Positions 1-5,533 of a stretch of 8,983 bases of DNA are shown piece after piece. The notes beneath the pieces were generated by a model that was not told where the DNA came from, ran no database searches, and was given only the letters and a program-made list of their open reading frames with translations. The position numbers and the translations under genes are program-made. Source of the stretch: JAVVEG01 sp041689205 (GTDB lineage Bacteria; Pseudomonadota; Gammaproteobacteria; Pseudomonadales; Pseudohongiellaceae); NCBI GenBank assembly GCA_041689205.1, contig JBDNGQ010000214.1, positions 1 through 8,983 of the forward strand. The letters run 5' to 3'. Each line of letters opens with the position of its first letter. Position 1 is the stretch's first letter.

Positions 1-389
1 ACCGATACCGGGTTGTTGGGGAGTTTATACGTGTTCTGGACCAATGATTAATCTTTGCGCCTGAAGGGGAAACGTCTGTGAAATCGAGCTCGAACCTGTT
101 TCATTATTCCTTGTTATGTGCCTTGCCTATTATTAGATATGCACATAGGCTATGCGCAAATGAGACTGCTCCATACTGGAAGGTCGCCTTCAGCTTTCGA
201 TGCGTCAGGCACTTTCCTTATATGTCTTGCAACGATATCAAGCAGCCATCGCAGCTGAACAATGCCAGCGTGGTCGCGAACACCCGCTACGGCTGCTGAA
301 GTCTGACCGAAAGAAGCTTTCCGGCCTGGTCAGAGACGAGGCAGCCAACTGATGGACAGTTTCCACTAGGACAGCGTAAGTTTTTAAAT
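1..389. other. Left flank with no supported gene
   Basis: I see no recognisable gene here. The first ~50 bases are open in two forward frames that stop at 44 and 51, so the tail of a gene entering from the left is possible but not identifiable. A 73-residue reading frame starts with GTG at 78, preceded by a fair ribosome-binding sequence (GAAGGGG at 64-70, about 7-8 nt upstream), and ends at 299. Its translation is rich in Cys, Tyr and His, matches no family I know and shows no domain pattern, so I do not call it a gene. No tRNA, repeat array or insertion-sequence end was recognised. Confidence 0.4.
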
Positions 390-779
390 ATGGATCATCA
401 GCCGCCCTTCACCCTGACCCCAACCATCCTCAACCTGTGCACACAGATTGCGGAAGCTGTTGGGCGCCTGTCGGTGCTGGAAGAGCAATCGCGCTCCTTG
501 CACCTGCGGCGCATCAGTCGTATTCGCACTGTGCAGGCCACCCCACATGTCACCCCGCATGTCACCCCCCAAGTCGCCACGCTGCTGCGGACACTGAAAG
601 GCGAGATGAGCCGGGACGAGATCATGACAAAGCTGGGCCTGACTGACCGCAAATCCTTCAGTCAACGCTACTTGCAACCAGCCCTGCAACAAGGTCTGAT
701 TGCAATGACCCTGCCCGACAGCCGCAGCAGGCTGCAGCGCTACCGGCTGAGGGCAGAACAACCACTTGGACGTTGAACA
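390..779 (+). pseudogene. Fic-family protein relic lacking the catalytic core
   Basis: This 128-codon open frame joins the two ends of a long Fic-domain protein (AMPylase family). Residues 1-50 match the N-terminal helical segment of such proteins (FTLTPTILNL, then LRRISRIRTVQA). Residues 51-62 are a TPHV-TPHV-TPQV linker. Residues 63-124 match the C-terminal winged-helix part (EMSRDEI, LGLTDRKSF, RYLQPAL, GLIAMTLPD, SRLQRYRL). Everything between is missing. The frame breaks off just before the SxxIEGN inhibitory-type motif, and the HPFxxGNGRxxR active-site motif is absent. Full-length relatives are roughly 350-380 residues. The junction is in frame with no stop, so a short stable protein could still be made, perhaps DNA-binding through its winged helix, but it cannot transfer AMP. 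ATG 390 fits the usual family start; the ribosome-binding sequence before it is weak. The family assignment is recalled from known Fic sequences. The alternative is a genuine short regulator derived from Fic. Confidence 0.75.
540..575 (+). repeat. Three 12-bp tandem repeats in the Fic relic linker
   Basis: Three consecutive 12-base units read ACCCCACATGTC, ACCCCGCATGTC and ACCCCCCAAGTC. They encode TPHV, TPHV and TPQV. Such TP(Q/H)V runs are common in the linker before the C-terminal winged helix of long Fic proteins, so the repeat is probably ancestral. It lies exactly at the point where the catalytic domain is missing. Confidence 0.8.
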
Positions 780-1022
780 ACGACACCGCAACGGCTAGCG
801 CACGAGCACATACAGCCTGTTATGCGCGCTGTCCAGACTGTGCATTCGCCTCACTCCATGGGCGAATATCTTTGAGCTGTTCCGCAAGAACTGCCTCGCC
901 CACTTCTGTGTCGAAAGCCCAAAAGTCTTTAGTCAAGTCACTGTAAGGTTGTGTAAAAAAAACCGGTCGGTATCTATTGTGTAGTCTGAATTCATTTAAC
1001 TCGCGAACGGTACAATACAACC
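780..1022. other. Intergenic stretch between Fic relic and msrB
   Basis: No confident gene lies here. On the minus strand a frame is open from a TTG at 1020 down to 820 (66 residues). Its end has a protein-like composition (FDTEVGEAVLAEQLKDI), so a decayed or very small gene is possible, but I recognise no family and see no ribosome-binding site. The right end of the stretch must contain the msrB promoter. Confidence 0.4.
949..976 (+). promoter_or_regulatory. Possible sigma-70 promoter for msrB
   Basis: TTGTGT at 949-954 and TATCTA at 971-976 are separated by 16 bases and form a moderate -35/-10 pair about 47 bases before the msrB ATG. A second -10-like hexamer, TACAAT at 1011-1016 (5 of 6 consensus), sits so close to the ATG at 1023 that transcription from it would give an almost leaderless mRNA. 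It has no good -35 partner. Which one is used cannot be decided from sequence. Confidence 0.35.
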
Positions 1023-1592
1023 ATGAAACGAAGACAGATATTGATAGGGGCTGGGGTGCTTGCCGCGTTACCGGTGGCGGCCTCAGTTCATTATTTGATG
1101 GCTGAGGACGAAGGCAGTGCGAAAACGATGGACCCCCGCATTCAGTCTCTTCAGGATGACTGGAAATCGCTGTTGCCAGCTGATGCGAAGGTTGCCACCT
1201 CCACTGACCCGCTGGAGTTGAGCGAAGTGGAATGGCGTGAGCGTCTGGATGATCAGGCATTCAATATTCTGCGGGAAGCAGGTACTGAACGGCCCAATAG
1301 CAGCCCTTTGAATGCCGAGACACGACCTGGGGTGTTTGTATGCAAAGGCTGCGATCTGCCCTTGTTTACCTCTAAGATGATGTTCATGAGTGGTACGGGT
1401 TGGCCGAGCTTTATTACCGCCATCCCCAACCACCTGGAAACCCAGCCTGATTACAAACTGATACTACCGCGTACCGAATATCACTGCGTGAAATGCGGTG
1501 GTCACCAGGGACATCTGTTTGATGATGGACCGCCACCCACAGGTGATCGTTGGTGCAACAATGGTGCGGCACTGAGGTTTATTCCAGCCTGA
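1023..1592 (+). CDS. msrB: Exported or membrane-anchored peptide-methionine (R)-S-oxide reductase MsrB
   Basis: This 189-residue protein reduces methionine-R-sulfoxide in oxidised proteins. The MsrB domain covers about residues 64-189. C107 and C110 (CKGC) with C155 and C158 (CVKC) are the structural zinc ligands. SGTGWPSF (123-130) and GGHQGHLFDDGP (159-170) are substrate-pocket motifs, and C178 in WCNNGAALRF is the catalytic cysteine. The N-terminus has a basic MKRR followed by a hydrophobic stretch (about residues 6-22). This is a signal peptide or anchor, with a twin-arginine pair at 3-4 that could suit Tat export, so the enzyme should work outside the cytoplasm. A cleavage site is not clear. 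ATG 1023 is chosen because it supplies this signal, but it has no visible Shine-Dalgarno sequence. The gene stands alone on the plus strand, convergent with the lipoprotein gene 31 bases away. The family call is secure; export is inferred. Confidence 0.93.
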   Translation: MKRRQILIGAGVLAALPVAASVHYLMAEDEGSAKTMDPRIQSLQDDWKSLLPADAKVATSTDPLELSEVEWRERLDDQAFNILREAGTERPNSSPLNAETRPGVFVCKGCDLPLFTSKMMFMSGTGWPSFITAIPNHLETQPDYKLILPRTEYHCVKCGGHQGHLFDDGPPPTGDRWCNNGAALRFIPA

Positions 1593-1623
1593 ACAACCGA
1601 TTTTAACTGGTTTTCGGTGGCCC

Positions 1624-2106
1624 CTAATTTGCCCCATCGACCATTCGAACCGGCGAACTGGAAGACTGGGTGTGGACAATTTTCCAAGCCTCATCCATCC
1701 ACCGGAACAGATAGGTTCCGTGACCTCGGTTGTGGATGTCTCGGCCATCTGCTGTTCGCAACTGAATGTCTGTGTCCACAACGGCCCAGGCGAAGTCTCC
1801 CTCAAAGTGCGTCTGTATGTTAGAAAAGCCCAGGCGGAGGCCTAATTCAGCCTCGGGCTCGACATGGTTTTCAACCAGATCCTGCAGCCCCACATTCTCT
1901 CCACCGCCTTCGAAGTAACGGGCGCCTTCCCAGTCAAGAAAATGCGTATAGAACGGACGACCGTCACCTTCTTCCCATCCTGCTCTGATGTCCTCCAGCG
2001 CCTCCTCCAGCGCGGCTGCGTCTTGAGGTGGCTCGCCCGTGTCGCTGGGCGCACACCCCGCCAATCCGACCACTATCGCAACTGCTCCGACGATAAATCT
2101 CAGCAT
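1624..2106 (-). CDS. Small lipoprotein with an NTF2-like (SnoaL/DUF4440-type) domain
   Basis: This is a predicted 160-residue envelope lipoprotein. Residues 1-17 form a signal sequence ending in the lipobox VGLAGC, with C18 as the lipidated cysteine, followed by a short polar linker. Residues ~30-155 look like an NTF2-like fold of the SnoaL/DUF4440 kind: an early helix with WEEGDGRPFYTHF, a central Trp and acidic region, and a final strand pair GHGTYLFR...EAWKIVHTQSSSS. Such domains bind small ligands or act as minor enzymes, and no catalytic role can be named. The ATG at 2106 is preferred because AAGGA lies about 11 bases upstream and it opens directly on the signal peptide. The frame is open further upstream to 2244, but that part is a toxin stub. 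The neighbours give no functional clue. The fold assignment is by pattern only. Confidence 0.72.
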   Translation of the reverse strand: MLRFIVGAVAIVVGLAGCAPSDTGEPPQDAAALEEALEDIRAGWEEGDGRPFYTHFLDWEGARYFEGGGENVGLQDLVENHVEPEAELGLRLGFSNIQTHFEGDFAWAVVDTDIQLRTADGRDIHNRGHGTYLFRWMDEAWKIVHTQSSSSPVRMVDGAN

Positions 2107-2169
2107 AGATCTTTCTTCCTTTATTGGTTGATTAAACTGTATTGCGCTATCGAGCCAGTCTGTTTCAGT

Positions 2170-2244
2170 ATCGCCCGATTGCTCTCGCCCTATCTTGGGA
2201 TTGAGATCAGCCCAGCGAATCTCGCCTCTCAGTATTTTGGCCAT
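2170..2244 (-). pseudogene. Truncated MazF/PemK-family toxin (first ~25 codons only)
   Basis: The first ~25 residues (MAKILRGEIRWADLNP, then KIGREQSGD) match the start of MazF/PemK endoribonuclease toxins, whose usual opening is RGEIwWaDL-P--G-EQsG. After SGD the homology ends, where the family continues RRPvLV. The remaining ~85 residues, with the rest of the RNase fold, are missing. The stub starts 16 bases inside the upstream antitoxin gene (the antitoxin TGA lies within the toxin's opening codons), the usual coupling in these modules. With no stop codon in between, its frame runs on for ~21 unrelated codons and straight into the lipoprotein gene. It cannot encode an active toxin. The exact breakpoint, near 2170, is approximate. 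Confidence 0.8.
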
Positions 2245-2471
2245 CCTTCCAGCTCCTCAGACAATCCTTCGTCAGCCATAGCCTTCTCAAAGGCAGGATC
2301 CAGCCTGGCACACTCCTCCGCCAGGCGATTACGTTCAAGCCGCTCCAGCTTCTCCAGCACAGCCTCCTGAATGGCGCGGCTACGATTGCTAAATACCTTC
2401 CGCCTCACCAAGGCATCGACCTTGGCGAGAACGCCTTCCTCAATGGTTATGGCGATTTTTGTCTGACTCAT
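2229..2471 (-). CDS. Ribbon-helix-helix (CopG/MazE-like) antitoxin, now without its toxin
   Basis: This 80-residue protein begins MSQTKIAITIEEGVLAKVD, a ribbon-helix-helix DNA-binding fold. The TKIAITI strand contacts DNA, and a helix-turn-helix follows through NRSRAIQEAV. The charged C-terminal half (about residues 44-80), ending EELEGWPKY, is the kind of tail that wraps the MazF toxin. The partner toxin directly downstream is reduced to a stub, so this is an orphan antitoxin. Start choice: ATG 2471 has GAGG 9 bases upstream, while a TTG at 2486 would add five residues but has no better site. It probably represses its own promoter through the palindrome at 2489-2507. It may also act on other loci or neutralise toxins encoded elsewhere, which is speculation. 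Confidence 0.85.
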   Translation of the reverse strand: MSQTKIAITIEEGVLAKVDALVRRKVFSNRSRAIQEAVLEKLERLERNRLAEECARLDPAFEKAMADEGLSEELEGWPKY

Positions 2472-2488
2472 GACAGCTACCCTCAACG

Positions 2489-2507
2489 GTATGATGAATC
2501 ATCATAC
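2489..2507. promoter_or_regulatory. 19-bp palindromic operator of the antitoxin gene
   Basis: GTATGATGA-A-TCATCATAC is a perfect inverted repeat with 9-base arms and a single central base. It ends 17 bases before the antitoxin ATG. Read on the minus strand it contains TATGAT (2506-2501), a good -10 hexamer, so a bound repressor would block RNA polymerase. Ribbon-helix-helix antitoxins typically bind such sites as dimer pairs to autoregulate. The palindrome is direct sequence evidence; binding by this antitoxin is inferred. Confidence 0.7.
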
Positions 2508-2530
2508 TCCCGGGTTAACACCCAGGCGAG

Positions 2531-2555
2531 GCGGCTTTCGAACCGGCGAAACCGC
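2531..2555 (-). terminator. Imperfect stem-loop after idi (doubtful terminator)
   Basis: GCGGCTTTCG (2531-2540) pairs with CGAAACCGC (2547-2555), leaving one bulged base and a 6-base loop, 5 bases after the idi stop. A second small hairpin lies at 2509-2526 (GGGT/ACCC with flanking CC/GG). Neither is followed by a run of U on the minus-strand RNA, so intrinsic termination is weak at best. The operon may end by Rho or read into the antitoxin gene. Confidence 0.3.
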
Positions 2556-2559
2556 TTGT

Positions 2560-3600
2560 TTATGGGCGGATATTAATGAGTGGGGCTGATTTCAAGGCGT
2601 TGATATCTGGGCTGCCCGTAATGAAGCAACAGATTTTGAGTTGTTGATGCCACTGCGAAATAAGATCTGACAGCGCACACTCATCAGATCGAGCTGCCGT
2701 CAGGAACGGCACTGCGGCGGACGCAAGATTTCCTCCTAAACGCAAGGCTTTTGCCACATCAAGACCAGAGCGTATGCCACCCGAAGCGATTATAAATAAA
2801 GACCGATTAATCGATGGGTCGGTGCTGAGTGCGATGAGAGCCTCGCTCAGGGTAATACCAAAATTATGAAAAGGCCGGCCCAGATTCTGAGCGGACGGCG
2901 CAGTCGCCCTCTGGGTTTCAATCGCTGCCCAACTGGTGCCCCCTGCACCAGCTACATCAATAAATTGAACACCAATCTCAAGCAGAGCTTTGGCAGTGGC
3001 AGGCCCGATACCATGACCCACCTCTTTTACGATAACAGGGACCGGACATAACTTGACTAACTCAGCGATTGCCATCTTTATTCCGCTCCAGCGGGTATCC
3101 CCGTGCGGCTGCAGCGCTTCCTGGAGTGGATTTAAATGCACCACCAGCGCATCGGCCTCCGCAATTTCCACGCAGTTAAGGGCGCCGCTTATGCCACCGG
3201 GCTCACGAAGTTGAGCGCCACCGATATTTGCCAGAATAGGAATAGTTGGAGCTAATGCCCGCAGCCTGAACGCTTTTCGTTGCTGGGGGCGCTCCAAAGC
3301 GATGCGCATCGAGCCGAGCGCCAATGCAATATTTGCACTCTCGGCAGCCACGGCAAGGCGTTCATTAAGCCTCTGAGACTCTTTGGTGCCGCCACTCATC
3401 GAGGCAATCATAAGAGGTTGCGACAATGTTTTCCCAAGAAAACTGACCGTGGTATCGACCTGTTCCAGATCAATTTCCGGCAACGAGCAAGGCTCAAAAC
3501 GGACATCGGCCAGGCCATTAGCCACTGTCATTTGCACGCCTGGAGTGCCCGCGATGGCGAGATGCTCGCGTTTCCGGTCACTGATATGTTTAGAAGTCAT
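2560..3600 (-). CDS. fni: Type 2 isopentenyl-diphosphate delta-isomerase (FMN-dependent)
   Basis: This cytoplasmic flavoenzyme of 346 residues interconverts isopentenyl and dimethylallyl diphosphate, needs reduced FMN and Mg2+, and is unrelated to the type 1 Nudix enzyme. It is a TIM barrel. RKREHL (9-14) is the N-terminal substrate motif. SMSGGT (67-72) and LGSMRIALE (95-103) bind FMN and substrate. LANIGGAQL is at 123-131. HLNPLQE (155-161) carries the conserved Gln and the metal-binding Glu. VKEVGHG (191-197) holds the FMN-contacting Lys, GAGGTSW is at 218-224, and the phosphate-binding SGGIRSGLD is at 273-281. Length is normal and no key motif is missing. The ATG overlaps the blh stop as ATGA, so translation is coupled. 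As last gene of the retinal operon, it balances the C5 units used by CrtE. Confidence 0.95.
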   Translation of the reverse strand: MTSKHISDRKREHLAIAGTPGVQMTVANGLADVRFEPCSLPEIDLEQVDTTVSFLGKTLSQPLMIASMSGGTKESQRLNERLAVAAESANIALALGSMRIALERPQQRKAFRLRALAPTIPILANIGGAQLREPGGISGALNCVEIAEADALVVHLNPLQEALQPHGDTRWSGIKMAIAELVKLCPVPVIVKEVGHGIGPATAKALLEIGVQFIDVAGAGGTSWAAIETQRATAPSAQNLGRPFHNFGITLSEALIALSTDPSINRSLFIIASGGIRSGLDVAKALRLGGNLASAAVPFLTAARSDECALSDLISQWHQQLKICCFITGSPDINALKSAPLINIRP

Positions 3601-4400
3601 ACGTTAACCCGCCAATGCCGGTGTTGATGAGGGAAGTACCAATCAATTAGCACCATGTGCGGTACTGTCAATGCGAAGAGACCAACAAAAAACATCATAA
3701 TTGCGGCGGGCGTCAGGTCAATGTGGCGTGCGTAAAAGAAATAGACCGCGCCAGCAATGCATAACGTTGCTAAGGTAAACAGAAGCATATCCCTGACTGC
3801 GTGACGCGTGTTTTGCGCTGAAAAAAACACCCTGAACATATGCCGCCGAGCATGCCAACCGCAAAAGTAGAGACAAAGTGCCCACAGCGGAGGAAAGCAA
3901 ATGACAAGCAAAAAACCAAGCAGCCATTCTATACAGACTCGTCGGTTGCGATGTCGGAATTCGATGATAAGGTGTGTCAGGCTAGCAATAGCCCAAGGAA
4001 CAAACGCGCAGAACAGCGCAATCTGCACCAACTTTAAGTCTGTTCGCAGGTAATCAAAAAATACCGCTGTGGTTTGCCAGTGGATAGTGGGAAGGCCAAC
4101 TGCCCAAAGACCCCCGCGGGCTACTATCGCCAATACCGGTTGCTTGTAATGCGTATCGACAATATCAGAACGTCCAAAGTGCACAGCACTGATGACTAAA
4201 AAACTGAGCATGGAAACCGTCGGAAAGCGAATCCAAATACCTATGCTCGCCAATGCAATGACCGCGTAAAGCCCAAATAGAATGATCGATTCCATAGTGT
4301 TTCGACCCACTGATCTAATGACATAACCATCCAATGCTCCGTGGGGAACACCAAGTAATGTCATTAACAGCAGCGGTAGCAAGATATGTGTTATCTCCAT
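3597..4400 (-). CDS. blh: Brp/Blh-family beta-carotene 15,15'-dioxygenase (retinal-forming)
   Basis: This integral membrane enzyme of 267 residues cleaves beta-carotene into two all-trans-retinals using iron and O2. The family's conserved histidines are visible: H20 in VPHGALD, H74 in AVHFGRSD, H183 and H187 in CGWHARRH, and H248 in VPHMVL. These are expected to hold the iron. Hydrophobic segments are spread through the whole chain (for example ~5-19, 37-57, 62-75, 125-145, 159-180, 205-223, 233-252), as expected for a multi-helix membrane protein. The start ATG lies inside the end of crtY (10-base overlap) with AGG 6 bases upstream. The gene overlaps idi by 4 bases. Its presence makes retinal, not carotenoid pigment alone, the likely end product, and points to a rhodopsin. 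Confidence 0.93.
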   Translation of the reverse strand: MEITHILLPLLLMTLLGVPHGALDGYVIRSVGRNTMESIILFGLYAVIALASIGIWIRFPTVSMLSFLVISAVHFGRSDIVDTHYKQPVLAIVARGGLWAVGLPTIHWQTTAVFFDYLRTDLKLVQIALFCAFVPWAIASLTHLIIEFRHRNRRVCIEWLLGFLLVICFPPLWALCLYFCGWHARRHMFRVFFSAQNTRHAVRDMLLFTLATLCIAGAVYFFYARHIDLTPAAIMMFFVGLFALTVPHMVLIDWYFPHQHRHWRVNV

Positions 4401-5533
4401 TTTCGACCTGACAAGCTCTGCGCGGCAGCTCGCATGAAAGGCATTTTAGGCGCCACAGCAACGGTTCGCCAACATGGCCCCCATCCTCCAGTATCACTCA
4501 GAAAATGAGCGAAATCGTCTCCGCTCAAACGTTGAGCCATCGCCATAAATAATTCGATGAGTCGCTCTGGTTGTTGTTTTGCCACCAGCAGAAATATCTC
4601 ATCCATCCAGTTAGCTCTTGCCGAGTATGGCGATTGCGTGTGTGGGTAAACGCCTGAAAGTACCTGGCTAACGATCTGATCTGTCTGCCGCTCAGTCCCG
4701 ACGAATGCGTATCCGGTGGATGCCCGCGCAGCTCCGCCGGCCAATCCACAATTTGTCAAATTTGGTTCAATTGGTATAACTGGCCCCATGGGCAGTGTTC
4801 CTGCCTCACTTTGTGTGTCATCAGAGCTTAGTTCCATGCTGAGATTATCTTTTACCCACTGACCCACGCAGTCTCGGTAGGCCTTTTCTGGCTGCCCTTG
4901 CGTGCTGAAAGTAGTCGCCTCTACTAACAGCTGACTTGAAGATAACGGGAGAACATAAATGAACGTAATGCCGCCGCGAGCGATCTGCTTTACATCAAAG
5001 TCCATCAGAATAGGTGTCGATATTCCATGCGCCCGCGACAGATCGATGGTGGCACCCCAAAACTGTTGCTTTAATGTGGTCTCGGGTATCCGGGGCGGAC
5101 GGGTATCGACGACAGTTGCTGCGGTTAACGTTTCGGATTCCAGATGGATATCGTAGTTTGCGGGGTTGACTTGAATGTTGGTAACAAGGGTTTGTATGCG
5201 CTGACATCGACTTTGATTTAACTGCTTTTCCAACTGTTCTTTGTACATCTTCGCATCCAGCGACACGTAGCTTTTACAGCTGGCGCGCTGGCTGACAAAA
5301 CCAGAATTTGCATGATGGAAACTCCAGGATTGCCAACTGTGCATCAAGAACGGCGAGCAAGTGGCAGGCTCCTTGGAATCCGCCCAGAAACTGATGCGCT
5401 GATTGCGACAATCTTTGGGACCGACCAGGGTCACTCCGATGCCGGCACTGCGGCTGACAAGCTTAGACGCCAACATCAAGCCCGCCAACCCCGCGCCCAG
5501 GATTACGATGTCAGTGGGCCTGGTCATCGGCAT
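4391..5533 (-). CDS. crtY: Lycopene beta-cyclase (CrtY type)
   Basis: This 380-residue flavoprotein, normal in length for CrtY, closes both ends of lycopene to beta-ionone rings, giving beta-carotene. The N-terminal FAD-binding Rossmann fold shows GAGLAG at 13-18 (ILGAGLAGL). Other family marks are QRISFW (45-50), QQFWG (156-160), MDFD (177-180), FIYVLPLS (191-198) followed by LLVEATTFS, LPMGPVIP (247-254), GLAGGAARASTGYAF (263-277) and PKMPFMRAA near the C-terminus. One small deviation is that the usual Pro before the TGY motif is Ala/Ser here. The start at 5533 is well supported by GGAGGG (5547-5542) with an 8-base spacer. It overlaps crtB by 23 bases and blh by 10. It works at the membrane on lycopene delivered by CrtI. 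Confidence 0.95.
   Translation of the reverse strand: MPMTRPTDIVILGAGLAGLMLASKLVSRSAGIGVTLVGPKDCRNQRISFWADSKEPATCSPFLMHSWQSWSFHHANSGFVSQRASCKSYVSLDAKMYKEQLEKQLNQSRCQRIQTLVTNIQVNPANYDIHLESETLTAATVVDTRPPRIPETTLKQQFWGATIDLSRAHGISTPILMDFDVKQIARGGITFIYVLPLSSSQLLVEATTFSTQGQPEKAYRDCVGQWVKDNLSMELSSDDTQSEAGTLPMGPVIPIEPNLTNCGLAGGAARASTGYAFVGTERQTDQIVSQVLSGVYPHTQSPYSARANWMDEIFLLVAKQQPERLIELFMAMAQRLSGDDFAHFLSDTGGWGPCWRTVAVAPKMPFMRAAAQSLSGRKWR

Noticed and set aside
384..791. Long minus-strand frame opposite the Fic relic (135 codons)
   Set aside because: The plus-strand frame carries clear Fic-family similarity; the reverse frame is Gln/His/Ala-rich with no domain pattern and mirrors it exactly.
770..835. 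Possible integron attC-like site (TTGAAC at the left, GTTATGC at the right)
   Set aside because: The core sites do not fit the RYYYAAC/GTTRRRY pairing, the inner arms do not pair convincingly, and no cassette array is present.
1593..1623. Possible bidirectional terminator between msrB and the lipoprotein gene
   Set aside because: Only a 5-base stem (ACCGA/TCGGT, 1596-1600 and 1614-1618) with a 13-base loop and no clean T-run; too weak to call.
1864..2370. Plus-strand frame of 168 codons across the lipoprotein and antitoxin
   Set aside because: It spans two well-supported minus-strand genes and the operator region; its Ser/Arg-rich translation has no recognisable motif.
2537..2550. GGTTCGAA on the minus strand, resembling a tRNA T-arm
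   Set aside because: No acceptor, D or anticodon stems can be folded around either copy, so it is not a tRNA gene and I do not claim a tRNA attachment site.
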